Shown here: one piece after another, positions 16,853-25,828 of the stretch
Position numbering within the stretch: position 1 is the stretch's first letter
Layout of the letters: each line of letters begins with the position of its first letter
Assembly (NCBI RefSeq): GCF_001083785.1
Contig: NZ_LAVL01000042.1
Coordinates: 1-60,250 of the forward strand
Source: Nonomuraea sp. SBT364
GTDB lineage: Bacteria > Actinomycetota > Actinomycetes > Streptosporangiales > Streptosporangiaceae
Direction of reading: 5' to 3'
DNA: 60,250 bases
Notes under the pieces: model-generated
What the model saw: the letters and a program-made list of their open reading frames with translations, nothing else
Database searches by the model: none
What the model was told of the DNA's origin: nothing
Program-made: the position numbers and the translations under genes

Positions 16853-19800
16853 GCCCTGATCGCCTCCTGGGTGAGACCGTTGCCGTTGACGTCGGTGGCG
16901 GTGAGCCGGAGCGAGACGAACCCGGACCGGTGCCGGTCCACCTTGGCCTCGTACCGCTTGTCACCCTTGTCCTTCAGCCTGGCCGGCTTCCAGGTGGCGC
17001 CGTCGTCGTAGGAGACCTCCAGGGCCACGTCCTTGACGTCGCTCTGCTCGGCTCCTTCCTGGTGGAAGAGGCGCACGCCGAGCTTGCCGGACCGGGCCCG
17101 GTTCTTCAGGTCGACCGGCGCGTCGAAGGCGGCCATGAGCAGCGGGATCACGGTCGTGCCGTCGGCGTGCGCGGAGCCGAACGTCCACACGCCCCTCGTG
17201 CGGGTGGACAGCCTGGCCCACTCCGCCTCGTTGCGCAGGTCGTACTCGATCCGGTAGGACGCCTGTTCCGCCGGCAGGGTGACCCGGCCCGACGGCAGGT
17301 AGTTCGTCTGCGTGAGCAGCGTGTCGCCCTGGTAGAGGCGGAAATCGGTCTTCATGCCGCGCTCGAAGTCGCTGGTGTACGTCTCGCCGAAGTTGCCGTC
17401 GGCGTCCACGAACCCCTGCATGGCGAGCCGCAGCCGGTCACCCTCGCGGCGCAGCGGGTTGCGCGGGTTGGTGCCGGGCAGCAGCGGCTGCCTGAACCAG
17501 CTCCGGCTGACCCGCTGACCCGCCTCGAAGGTGGCGAACCCGGGCAGCGACAGGCCGATGCGCGGCGTGTCCGGGTGCGGCCACAGGCTGTTGTAGGGCC
17601 GCTCCGGCGTCCCGGCGCTGGTGGCCCAGCGCAGGTCGGCGCCCGGGCTGACGTAGTCGACGCGGGTGCGCGGCGCCTTGGCCAGCGGGCGGTTGGTGGT
17701 GATGGAGAGCGTGTCCCACGGCTCGAAGACGTAGCGGGCCTCGTTGACCGTCACGTCGTCGGAGAGCTGGCTGCGGTAGTCCGTCTCCACCCTGGCCAGC
17801 GACTTGGCGCGGACCACGTAGTCGAGCGAGTCGGGCACCCGGCCGACCTCGCGCAGGTACAGGTCGTAGGCGTACGGGCTGGCGACGATGCCCTTGGCCA
17901 GCACCGGGACGGGCAGCCGCCTGAGCCGTTCGACCAGCTTGACCCCTTCCTCGTGGGTGAGCCGCACGGTCGGGACGGCGAGCTTGACGCCGGCGCCGCC
18001 CGAGCTGATGTCGGCGCCGGGAGTGTCGCTGTAGATGGCGACCATCCTGGCCCCGGCCGCCGCGGCGGCGTTCGACTGGGTCGACACGGGCACGCCGGGG
18101 GTGCGGCGGATGACGGCGAGCTTGCCGCGCAGCCGGGCCTTGGCGATCTCCGCCGCGCTGCCCCGGCCGGCGTCGGCCGCCATCAGCAGGGCGGTCCCGT
18201 CGAGGCGCGGGTATTCGGTGGACAGGTCGCTGAAGTGGACCGGGTCGTAGTAGTAGGGCTCCAGGTCGAGGCCGGGCGCGCCGAACGTGATGGCCGGCGC
18301 CTCCAGCCGCCACCGGGTGGCGACGGTGAACGTGCCCTTGGTGACCTTCTTCGTCGGCTGCACGAACAGCCGCTCCTCGATCTGGCCGCCGGGCGAGATG
18401 TGGGTGCCGCCGCGCAGCACCGCGCCCTGGTCCCCGGCGCGGTACCACATGAGCTGGGCCGCAGCCCCCAGGTTGCGCTTGGTGCGGTGGTCAGGCGTCT
18501 TGATCTTGACCTCGACGGCCTTGCGGGCGTCGAGCACGACCTCGGTGTTCCCGGTGATCTCCATCTCGGGGTCGCCGACGAGGCTCTCGTGCAGCGGCTT
18601 GCCGCTCGCCGTGCTGTCCTGCCCGGCCGGCATCGTCCAGATGTGCCCGAGCACGGAGTACGTGCCGGGCGTCACCAGCAGGCAGGTGCCCTTGCCGTAC
18701 TTCTGCTCGGTGCAGGGCTGGGCCGGCTCGCCCGGCAGCAGCCTGCCGACCAGCGTGCCCTCGTCCAGGTTGAGCACGGTGAAGCCGCCGCGGCCGTCGC
18801 GCCCGTCGCGGGCGATCCCGCGCACCCGCAGCTCGACGCGCCGCTGCTCGACGCTGGCCGACAGCAGGGTCCGCACGGTCACGCCGCCGGGACCGGTCGC
18901 GGTGAGGTGTTCGCGCAGCAGGCCGGGGGCGTCGCCCTTGAGCGTGACCTTGACCTCCGCCTTCCCGGCGGCGGGCACGCTGACCTTGGCCGGCTCGACG
19001 GTGAACCCGCCGCTGCCCGTGAGGTCCAGCTCGACGGGCGTCTGCCCGAGGTTGCGGTAGGCGACGGTGAGGCTCTTCTCCTCGCCGGGGACGACCTTGC
19101 CGAACTCGGCCGAGCCGGTCGAGGCCACGACCGCGCCCTTGAGCGCCGCGGCCACGTCGATCCGGCCGGTGCCCTGCGCGTCGACCGCGATGTCCTGGCC
19201 CGGCTTCGCCGTGCCCATCAGCAGGGCCTTCAGCTCCGGGCCGGTGATGCCGGGACGGGCCTGCCGCAGCAGCGCCGCCGCCCCTGCCACGTGCGGTGTC
19301 GCCATCGAGGTGCCCGACATGGCGGTGTACGGCTGGTCCTGGGCGGTGCCGCCGGTCCGGGCGGCGACGATGCCGACGCCCGGGGCGGTCACGTCGGGCT
19401 TGACCGCGAGGGTCGCCGCGATCGGGCCCCGGTTGGAGAAGACGGCGAGCTTGTCCTCGCGGTCGACGGCGCCGACGGTCAGCGCGTCGGGGGCGTCGCC
19501 GGGCGTGCCGACGCAGCCGTCACAGCCGTCGTTGCCGGCCGCGACCACGAACAGCGTGCCGTACTGGCGCGACAGCGCGCCGACGGCCTCGGTGAGCGGG
19601 CCGCCGGAGTCGGGACTGCCGAGGCTCATGTTGACGATCCCGGCGCGCTTCTCGCCCGCCGCCCATTCCATGCCGTCGATGATCCAGGAGAGCTGGCCGC
19701 TGCCGTCGCCGCCGAGCACCCGGCCGTCGACCACCGTCGCGCCGGGCGCCACACCCTTGCTGCGGCCCTCGGAGGCCGCGCCGCTCCCGGCGATCGTGCT

Positions 19801-20601
19801 CGCCACGTGGGTGCCGTGGCCGTGCGGGTCGCCGGTGGCGTTCTCGCCGGTGAAGTCGCGGCGGTCGGCCACCTTGCCGGCCAGGTCCGGGTGCGCGCCG
19901 TCGACGCCGGTGTCGAGCACGGCCACGGTCGTGCCGGTGCCGTCGAAGCCGGCGGCCCACGCCTCGGGCGCGGCGATCTGCGGCACGCTGTGTTCCAGCG
20001 ACGGCTCCACCTTGCGGTCGAGCCAGATCTTCTCCACGGCGGCCAGCGGTCCGGCCGCGCGGGCCGCCGGGCCGGCGGCGGCGAGCTTGGCCAGCTCCGC
20101 GCCGAGCTTGCCCGCCTCGGCCGCGGTCACCGACACGCCCGCGCCGCCGATGCTCTCCAGCGTGCGCGCCTGCTTGACGGCCGGGATCGCGGCCTTCGGC
20201 ACGTTGTCCCGGTAGGTGAGGATGAGCGGGATCGACGCCCCGTAGCCCTCCTCGGCCAGGTCGGTCACGTTGAACAGCGCCGCGTCCAGCCGGTCGGGCA
20301 CCAGGGCCGCCACGTCGTCCGGGATCACGGTCAGCTCGCCGTCCGACTCCAGCGTCTGGAACGTCGGCACGTGCCCGTCGGCGCGCGGCGCCGGGGTGAC
20401 CGTCACCGTCCGATTCTCGCCGTCGACCGCCCGCACTCGCACCCGGTCGCCGGTGATCAAAGTGATCTCGCCGGTGGCCGTCGACCCGCCGGCCGCCGGG
20501 GCGCTCTCGGCGCCCGCGCCCGGCACGGAGAGCGCCGAGACGGCCAGGACCGCCGAGACACCCACCACCGCCCCTCGGCGCCATCGCCCCAAACTAGACA
20601 T
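16837..20601 (-). CDS. Secreted subtilisin-like (S8) serine protease, 1254 aa
   Basis: A large extracellular subtilase. I choose ATG at 20601, which has GGAGG 8 nt upstream; an upstream TTG would lie inside that SD. A signal peptide of about 31 residues (RWRRGAVVGVSAVLAVSALSV...GAGA) is followed by a pro-region. The catalytic domain has Asp230 (AVLDTGVDGAHPD), His262 (HGHGTHVAST), oxyanion Asn355 (AAGNDG) and Ser430 (SGTSMATPHVAG). The long C-terminus contains beta-sandwich segments (from about 500), a PA-like domain at about 815-895 (GKLAVIRRTPG...GARMVAIYSD) and a final beta-rich region. It is probably involved in protein degradation outside the cell. It is divergent from the GH16 gene; a palindrome 146 bp upstream may contribute to regulation. 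Confidence 0.93.
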   Translation of the reverse strand: MSSLGRWRRGAVVGVSAVLAVSALSVPGAGAESAPAAGGSTATGEITLITGDRVRVRAVDGENRTVTVTPAPRADGHVPTFQTLESDGELTVIPDDVAALVPDRLDAALFNVTDLAEEGYGASIPLILTYRDNVPKAAIPAVKQARTLESIGGAGVSVTAAEAGKLGAELAKLAAAGPAARAAGPLAAVEKIWLDRKVEPSLEHSVPQIAAPEAWAAGFDGTGTTVAVLDTGVDGAHPDLAGKVADRRDFTGENATGDPHGHGTHVASTIAGSGAASEGRSKGVAPGATVVDGRVLGGDGSGQLSWIIDGMEWAAGEKRAGIVNMSLGSPDSGGPLTEAVGALSRQYGTLFVVAAGNDGCDGCVGTPGDAPDALTVGAVDREDKLAVFSNRGPIAATLAVKPDVTAPGVGIVAARTGGTAQDQPYTAMSGTSMATPHVAGAAALLRQARPGITGPELKALLMGTAKPGQDIAVDAQGTGRIDVAAALKGAVVASTGSAEFGKVVPGEEKSLTVAYRNLGQTPVELDLTGSGGFTVEPAKVSVPAAGKAEVKVTLKGDAPGLLREHLTATGPGGVTVRTLLSASVEQRRVELRVRGIARDGRDGRGGFTVLNLDEGTLVGRLLPGEPAQPCTEQKYGKGTCLLVTPGTYSVLGHIWTMPAGQDSTASGKPLHESLVGDPEMEITGNTEVVLDARKAVEVKIKTPDHRTKRNLGAAAQLMWYRAGDQGAVLRGGTHISPGGQIEERLFVQPTKKVTKGTFTVATRWRLEAPAITFGAPGLDLEPYYYDPVHFSDLSTEYPRLDGTALLMAADAGRGSAAEIAKARLRGKLAVIRRTPGVPVSTQSNAAAAAGARMVAIYSDTPGADISSGGAGVKLAVPTVRLTHEEGVKLVERLRRLPVPVLAKGIVASPYAYDLYLREVGRVPDSLDYVVRAKSLARVETDYRSQLSDDVTVNEARYVFEPWDTLSITTNRPLAKAPRTRVDYVSPGADLRWATSAGTPERPYNSLWPHPDTPRIGLSLPGFATFEAGQRVSRSWFRQPLLPGTNPRNPLRREGDRLRLAMQGFVDADGNFGETYTSDFERGMKTDFRLYQGDTLLTQTNYLPSGRVTLPAEQASYRIEYDLRNEAEWARLSTRTRGVWTFGSAHADGTTVIPLLMAAFDAPVDLKNRARSGKLGVRLFHQEGAEQSDVKDVALEVSYDDGATWKPARLKDKGDKRYEAKVDRHRSGFVSLRLTATDVNGNGLTQEAIRAYATR

Positions 20602-20746
20602 CCGACAGTCCTCCAAGGCATGTGGTAATCAGAACTACCGAATTCCTATTGGCCGCGATCTCACGCTGTCTATGAGGTCGCCATGGCCAGAACTGGACTT
20701 GTCGTGAACCCGCCACCCAGCCCCCAGAACGCCCCAGAAAGAGCGC

Positions 20747-20760
20747 AGAGAGCGCTCTCT
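20747..20760. promoter_or_regulatory. Perfect 14-bp palindrome AGAGAGCGCTCTCT
   Basis: A perfect palindrome with the core GAGCGCTC in the 276-bp gap between the protease and GH16 genes. The core is identical to that of the box at 20847, 100 bp away, so it may be a second or weaker site for the same LacI-family regulator, possibly permitting looping. Confidence 0.5.
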
Positions 20761-20809
20761 CACACGCAGTCAAGCTGAACGGCTGGTTACACCGCCGTTA
20801 AATAGGGCC

Positions 20810-20858
20810 TTGACAGATTTTCATGACACGGCCAATCCTCTAATTAGGGAGCGCTCCC
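20810..20858 (+). promoter_or_regulatory. GH16 promoter region with CebR-like box
   Basis: TTGACA at 20810-20815 is a good -35; the -10 is not certain, though AT-rich sequence follows. GGGAGCGCTCCC at 20847-20858 is a perfect 12-bp palindrome matching the core of the actinobacterial CebR/CelR operator (TGGGAGCGCTCCCA) that controls cellulose and beta-glucan genes. It ends 19 bp before the GH16 start, where a bound repressor would block transcription. Confidence 0.72.
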
Positions 20859-20877
20859 CCGACTTCCGGAGTGACTC

Positions 20878-22323
20878 ATGCGCCTCAGACTGATCGTCTT
20901 CGTCCTCGCCCTCCTCGCGCCCCTGCTCACCGCACTGCCCGCGGCCGCCGCCACGCTGCTGTCCCAGGGCAGGCCGGCCACCGCCTCCTCGACGGAGAGC
21001 GCGGCCTTCCCCGCCTCCGCCGCCGTCGACGGCAACCCCGGCACCCGCTGGTCCAGCGCCTTCTCCGACCCGCAGTGGATCCGGGTCGACCTCGGCGCGA
21101 GCGCCGCCGTCACCCGTGTCGTCCTCACCTGGGAGGCCGCGCACGCCACCGCGTTCCAGATCCAGGTCTCGGCCGACGGCTCCACGTGGTCGACCGTCCA
21201 CAGCGCCACCGGGGCCACCGGCGGCACGCAGACCTTCGACGTCACCGGCACCGGCCGCCACGTACGCGTGCACGGCACCCAGCGCGCCACCCAGTGGGGC
21301 TACTCGCTCTGGGAGTTCCAGGTGTACGGCGACGGCGGCTCCAGCGCCGAGCGGCTGCTGTCGTACGGCAAGCCCGGTGTCGCCTCCAGCTCACAGAACG
21401 ACGGCAACTGCTGGGAATGCACCCCGGCCCGCGCCTTCGACCTCGACCCGGCCAGCCGCTGGGCCACCGCCGCCTGGAGCGACCCGGGATGGATCTACGT
21501 GGACCTCGGCGCGACCGCCCAGATCAGCAAGGTCGTCCTGCAATGGGATCCGGCGTACGCGATCTCGTACCAGATCCAGGTGTCACCCGACGCGAACGGC
21601 TGGACGACCATCCACAGCACCACGTCCGGGACCGGCTTCAAGCAGACGCTGAACGTCACCGGCACCGGCCCCAACAACGAGCTGGAGTACTACACGAACA
21701 ACGACAACGCCGCCCTGGACGGCCAGGGCCGCCTGGTCATGGAGGCCCGCAGGCAGGCCACCCCCGGCTCCTCCTGCCCCGGCGGCACCTGCCAGTACAC
21801 CTCGCACCGGATGAACACCGGCAACAAGTTCCACTTCACCTACGGCAGGGTCGAGGCCCGGGTCAAGGTCCCCAAGGGCAACGGGCTGTGGCCGGCCTTC
21901 TGGATGATGGGCGCCGACTTCCTGACCGGCCGCCCGTGGCCGTACAACGGCGAGATCGACATCCTGGAGGTCCTCGGCAAGGACGTGAAGACGGCCTACT
22001 CCACCGTGCACGCGCCCGCCTACAACGGCGGCGGCGGCATCGGCGGCTCCTACACGCTGCCGGGCGGCGCCGACTTCTCCGACGACTTCCACGTCTGGGC
22101 AGCGCACTGGGACAGCACCGGCATCCGCTACACGCTCGACGGCCGGACCGTCTTCACGCTGTCGAAGGAAGAGGTGGAGCGGACCCGCGGCCCGTGGGTC
22201 TTCGACCACCCCTTCTACATCATCCTCAACCTCGCGGTCGGCGGCGACTGGCCCGGCCCGCCCGACGCCTCCACGCCGTTCCCGGCCCGGATGCTCGTCG
22301 ACTACGTCCGCGTCTACCGGTGA
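20878..22323 (+). CDS. Secreted discoidin/GH16 endo-glycanase with an apparent domain-junction deletion
   Basis: A 481-aa secreted enzyme. The ATG follows GGAG, and the signal peptide ends near ALPAAAA (about 24-25). Two F5/8 type C (discoidin) modules follow (about 25-155, and 156 onward), then GH16 with the catalytic motif GEIDILEV (nucleophile and acid/base glutamates), so a beta-1,3- or mixed-linked glucanase or galactanase activity is likely. The second discoidin copy stops at NVTGTG. The sequence then jumps straight into PNNELEYYTNN, skipping the discoidin end strands (present in copy 1 as HVRVHGTQRATQWGYSLWEF) and the first ~30-40 residues of GH16. The enzyme may be impaired. A CebR-like box lies upstream, and the DUF1996 gene follows 17 bp later. 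Confidence 0.85.
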   Translation: MRLRLIVFVLALLAPLLTALPAAAATLLSQGRPATASSTESAAFPASAAVDGNPGTRWSSAFSDPQWIRVDLGASAAVTRVVLTWEAAHATAFQIQVSADGSTWSTVHSATGATGGTQTFDVTGTGRHVRVHGTQRATQWGYSLWEFQVYGDGGSSAERLLSYGKPGVASSSQNDGNCWECTPARAFDLDPASRWATAAWSDPGWIYVDLGATAQISKVVLQWDPAYAISYQIQVSPDANGWTTIHSTTSGTGFKQTLNVTGTGPNNELEYYTNNDNAALDGQGRLVMEARRQATPGSSCPGGTCQYTSHRMNTGNKFHFTYGRVEARVKVPKGNGLWPAFWMMGADFLTGRPWPYNGEIDILEVLGKDVKTAYSTVHAPAYNGGGGIGGSYTLPGGADFSDDFHVWAAHWDSTGIRYTLDGRTVFTLSKEEVERTRGPWVFDHPFYIILNLAVGGDWPGPPDASTPFPARMLVDYVRVYR

Positions 22324-22340
22324 TCCCCTCGGGAGCTCAC

Positions 22341-23173
22341 ATGAGACCCATCCTCGTCCTGATCCTGCTCGCCACCATGCTGGGGGTTCAGCAGCCCGCC
22401 ACCGCCGTCGCCGAACCCGTGCGGGTCGCGGAGTTCCTCGCCGACTGCCCCTACAGCCACCGGCTGCCCGACGACCCGATCGTCTTCCCCGGGCTGCCCG
22501 GCGCCTCCCACATGCACAGCTTCTTCGGCAGCCGCGTCACCAACGCCCACACCACCCTGGCCGACCTGCAGAACGGCGCCACGAACTGCAACCCGTCCGT
22601 GGACAAGTCCTCCTACTGGGTGCCGACCCTCTACAACGGCAACACCCCGGTGGAGCCGGTCATCACCTCGTTCTACTACCTGGGCGAAGGGGTGCGTGAC
22701 GACATCATCGCCCGCACCCAGCCGTATCCCCCCGGGCTGCGCGTCGTGGCCGGCAACGCCCGCGCCACCGGGCCCGACTCCTCGACCATCGCCCGCTGGT
22801 CCTGCCTGCACGCCGGCCACGTCGGCGCGTCCAAGGACTTCGTCACCTGCCCGTCCGGCACCATGCTGGAGTCGTACCTGGACTTCCCGCAGTGCTGGAA
22901 CGGCCGCGACCTCGATTCGCCCGACCACAAGAGCCACATGGCCTACCCCGTCGGCGGCCAGTGCCCCGCCACCCACCCGGTGCCGGTGCCCAAGCTCCGC
23001 CAGGTCCTGCGCTACCCGGTGAACGGCGACCCGTCGCGGTTCCGGCTGGCGTCCGGGGGCGGTTCACCATGCACGGCGACTTCTTCAACGCCTGGCCCCC
23101 CGCCGAGCTGGAACGCCGTGTCCGCGACTGCATCCGGCCGATCATCAAGTGCGGCCCGGACGGCCGTCCGTAA
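22341..23173 (+). pseudogene. DUF1996 secreted protein, interrupted by a single-base frameshift
   Basis: A secreted DUF1996 protein (fungal and actinobacterial extracellular family of unknown function, often linked to polysaccharide-degrading genes). ATG follows GGGAG; the signal peptide is PILVLILLATMLGVQQPATA. The conserved parts HRLPDDPIVFPG, ASHMHSFFGS and CWNGRDLDSPDHKSHMAYP are in frame until about residue 239 (FRLASGG). The rest of the domain continues in another frame as FTMHGDFFNAWPPAELERRV and ends CGPDGRP at 23173. The break is at the G5 run 23055-23059; one extra G would restore a continuous gene. As sequenced, the reading frame runs to 23201 with an unrelated tail. It may be a sequencing error or a true mutation. 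Confidence 0.85.
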
Positions 23174-23299
23174 TTTCCCGTTCCGGGCGGGCCTCACGTG
23201 AGGCTCGCCCGGTTCTCGGTATTCATTTGAGGATTCCGATGGAATAGTCGGAAGTGGACGAGGCAATACCTGCGGCATTCGGCTGCTTAGGGGTTTGCG

Positions 23300-24412
23300 A
23301 TGGTCTCTGCACGGCGACTTCTCGGCCGGCTGGCGTACGGCACCCGCTACGACCGTGTCCCCTGGGGACAGCGCGTCTACGTCCGGCCCGGCGAGCGTCT
23401 GATCCGCGAGGCGCAGTGGCGATGGCGCCTGCGCAAGGCGCCCGTCATGCCGCTGGAGGACTACCAGTTCGACCTGCCGCTGCAGGAGATCGAGGAGTTC
23501 CTCGGCTGCATGATGTGCGGCGACGAACGGCAGCAGCCGCTCTTCCAGCCCACCGGTGGCGGCAAGTGGCGCTATCGCGTCGTCCGCTGCCCCTCGTGCG
23601 GCTTCCTCTACCGCAACCCGAACGTCCGCCCCGAGCGCCTCGGCGATCTCTACGCCACCGGCTACAGCAAGTTCCTCACCGGCAAGTACGCCGCCAACCG
23701 GCAACGCCGCTACAACCTCACCATGCAGGCGTTCTCCCCCATCCTGGACGCGGGCGAGGGCAGACGGCTGCTGGACTTCGGCTGCGGCGCCGGCCTCTTC
23801 CTGGAGCTCGCCGAGCAGCGCGGCTTCGACGCCTACGGCGTGGACCTCTCGCCCGACTCCGTCTCCCAGGCCAACGCCCGCCTCACCAAGGCCCGCGCGT
23901 TCTTCGGCGCCCCCGAGGACGTCCCCGAGATCGCGGGGGGCGGCTTCGACGTCATCACCCTCTGGTCGGTGCTCGCCCACCTGCCCCGGCCGCTGGACGA
24001 CTTCGCCCGCTTCCGCGAGCTGCTCGCTCCCGGCGGGGTGCTGCTCATCCTCACCGTCAACGCCCGTTCCCTGCTCCTGAAGGCGTACGGCTCGGCGTGG
24101 AGCGGCTTCACCAAGAACCACCTGATGTTCTACTCGTCCGACACGCTGCCCACGCTGCTGAGGCGCACCGGGTTCGCCGGGGTCGGCTACGCCCCGCACT
24201 ACGGCGACACCATCGAGGCCGGCACGTCCCGCCTCCCGGACCCGCTGCGCGAACGCCTGCGCCGCACCGTCGAGGCTACCGACGGCGGGAACATGATGCG
24301 GGCCATGGCGTTCGCCGACGACGCGGCGATCTCCCGGTGGGGCGGCGCGCTGAAGGTCGACCGCCTCCGCGACACCCCGGCCTCCGCCCCGCTGGAGTCG
24401 GCGGGCCACTGA
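23300..24412 (+). CDS. Class I SAM-dependent methyltransferase with N-terminal zinc ribbon
   Basis: A 370-aa protein. The N-terminal part has two CxxC pairs (CMMCG about 70-74; CPSCGFLYRNP about 95-105) forming a probable zinc ribbon. Then comes a methyltransferase with the SAM motif LLDFGCGAGLFLELA, the acidic loop AYGVDLSPDSVSQAN, FDVITLWSVLAHLPRP and LLAPGGVLLILTVN. This arrangement is typical of methyltransferases acting on sugars or surface polymers (Methyltransf_23 type). AGGGG precedes the ATG. The neighbours do not identify a pathway; with secreted glycan enzymes upstream, a role in cell-surface glycan modification is possible. Confidence 0.85.
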   Translation: MVSARRLLGRLAYGTRYDRVPWGQRVYVRPGERLIREAQWRWRLRKAPVMPLEDYQFDLPLQEIEEFLGCMMCGDERQQPLFQPTGGGKWRYRVVRCPSCGFLYRNPNVRPERLGDLYATGYSKFLTGKYAANRQRRYNLTMQAFSPILDAGEGRRLLDFGCGAGLFLELAEQRGFDAYGVDLSPDSVSQANARLTKARAFFGAPEDVPEIAGGGFDVITLWSVLAHLPRPLDDFARFRELLAPGGVLLILTVNARSLLLKAYGSAWSGFTKNHLMFYSSDTLPTLLRRTGFAGVGYAPHYGDTIEAGTSRLPDPLRERLRRTVEATDGGNMMRAMAFADDAAISRWGGALKVDRLRDTPASAPLESAGH

Positions 24413-24461
24413 CCGGTAGGTCCTCCTTGTGCCACACTGCCCGTGGGAAAGGGGGACGGGC

Positions 24462-25181
24462 ATGGGCCTGGAGGTCGAGAGCCGGTCGTCCGACTCGCCG
24501 TACGTCCAGCGGGTGTGGCGCAGCCGCAGCGACGGCGTCGGGCGGATGACCTCGATCGCGGCGGCCCACTGGGACCTCGTCTTCTGGGAGCACCGGGGCC
24601 AGGTCAGCGTCGCCGTCATGGGGCCGGAGACGAAGGCGAGCCCGGCGCCCGTCCCCGAGGACGCCGCGTTCTTCGGGATCAACTTCGCCCTCGGCACGTC
24701 GATGCCGCACCTGCCGATCGATCGGCTCGTCGACGGCTCGGCGTCCCTCCCCGGCGCGACGCGCAGGTCGTTCTCCCTGAAGGGGTCCGCCTGGCACCTG
24801 CCCGACTGGGACAACGCCGAGGCGTTCGTGGCGCGGATGGTGCGTGAGGGCGTCCTGGACCGCGACCCGATGGTCGACGCGGTGCTGCGCGGCGCCGCCC
24901 CGGACGTCTCCGAACGCACGCTCCAGCGGCGTTTCGTGGCGGCGACCGGGCTCACGCGCGGCGCCGTCAGGCAGATCGAACGGGCCCGGCGCGCGGCGGT
25001 CCTGATCCAGGAAGGCGTGCCGGTCCACGAGGTGATCGAGCTGCTCGGCTACTTCGACCAGCCGCACCTGGCACGCTCGCTGAGCCGGTACATCGGGCGG
25101 ACCGCCACCCAGCTGAGCCGCCGGCAGCCGGTGGAGCCGCTGTCGCTTCTGTACAAGACCGACGAGCGGCTTCCCGCTTAG
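24462..25181 (+). CDS. AraC-family transcriptional regulator
   Basis: A 239-aa regulator. ATG at 24462 has a GGGGG-rich SD, so I do not use the upstream in-frame ATG-less extension. The N-terminal ~140 residues resemble the AraC-ligand-binding-like half (SPYVQRVWRSRSDGVGRMTSIAAAHWDLVF...). The C-terminal HTH_18 region shows SERTLQRRFVAATGLTRGAVRQIERARRA and VIELLGYFDQPHLARSLSRYIGRTATQL, the two-HTH AraC signature. It lies 35 bp upstream of the DHFR-like gene on the same strand, and pairs of this type are common in actinomycetes, so it probably regulates that gene. The inducer is unknown. Confidence 0.88.
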   Translation: MGLEVESRSSDSPYVQRVWRSRSDGVGRMTSIAAAHWDLVFWEHRGQVSVAVMGPETKASPAPVPEDAAFFGINFALGTSMPHLPIDRLVDGSASLPGATRRSFSLKGSAWHLPDWDNAEAFVARMVREGVLDRDPMVDAVLRGAAPDVSERTLQRRFVAATGLTRGAVRQIERARRAAVLIQEGVPVHEVIELLGYFDQPHLARSLSRYIGRTATQLSRRQPVEPLSLLYKTDERLPA

Positions 25182-25216
25182 TGTCGTTTCCGCACGGACG
25201 ACAAGGGGAGCAACCG

Positions 25217-25762
25217 ATGGCTAAGATCGTTTCCAGCTTTTTCATCTCCGTCGACGGCGTGGTCGAGTCGCCGGACCAGTGGCACTTCCCCTACTGGAGC
25301 GACGAGATGGGCGCCGTGGTCGAGGCGGGCATGGCGAGCGCGGCGGGGTTCCTGATGGGCCGCACGCTGTACGAGGAGTGGTCCTCCTACTGGACCACGA
25401 CCGAGGAGGACCAGGAGGTCGCCGCGATGTTCAACGCGGCGCGCAAGTGGGTCGTGTCCAGCACCCTGAAGAAGGCGGAGTGGAACAACACCACGCTGAT
25501 CACCGGTGACGTGGCGGCCGAGCTGCGCCGCCTCAAGGAGCGGACCGAGGGCGACATCCAGATGTCCGGATCGGCGACGACCGTGCGGTGGCTGCTGGCC
25601 AACGGGCTGCTCGACGAGCTGAACCTGCTCGTCCACCCGATCGCCGTCGGCCACGGTCAGCGGCTGTTCGAGAACACCCCGACCCACCCGCTGAAGCTGA
25701 TCCAGTCCGACACCTTCCAGTCGGGCGTGATCCACGCGAGGTACGCTCCCGCCGCCTCCTAG
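25217..25762 (+). CDS. Dihydrofolate-reductase-like (RibD C-terminal) family protein
   Basis: A 181-aa NAD(P)-dependent reductase-like protein of the RibD_C/DHFR superfamily. The ATG follows AGGGGAG. Motifs are SSFFISVDGVVESP at the N-terminus, GFLMGRTLYEEW, KWVVSSTL, GDIQMSGSATTVRWLLANGLLDELNLLVHPIAVG and RLFE. These fit the YwjB/YyaP branch, which is not thought to be the genuine folate enzyme; substrate unknown. It is probably co-expressed with the AraC regulator just upstream. A second family member with the opposite orientation lies at 58.7-59.3 kb. Nothing notable was seen in the short gap after it. Confidence 0.88.
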   Translation: MAKIVSSFFISVDGVVESPDQWHFPYWSDEMGAVVEAGMASAAGFLMGRTLYEEWSSYWTTTEEDQEVAAMFNAARKWVVSSTLKKAEWNNTTLITGDVAAELRRLKERTEGDIQMSGSATTVRWLLANGLLDELNLLVHPIAVGHGQRLFENTPTHPLKLIQSDTFQSGVIHARYAPAAS

Positions 25763-25828
25763 CCGCGCGGTGAGCCACCGGCCGACGAGCGATCTTCTCG
25801 GCGCCGGCTTCCAGTACGCCAGCTCACC

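Noticed and set aside
16831..20628. Open plus-strand frame of over 1200 codons opposite the protease gene
   Set aside because: It is antisense to a subtilase with an intact catalytic triad, and its translation is rich in Gly/Arg/Val/Asp/His without any domain. It reflects high GC at third positions.
22324..23201. Programmed frameshift in the DUF1996 gene
   Set aside because: There is no slippery heptamer or downstream pseudoknot evident; a plain indel in a G-run is simpler.
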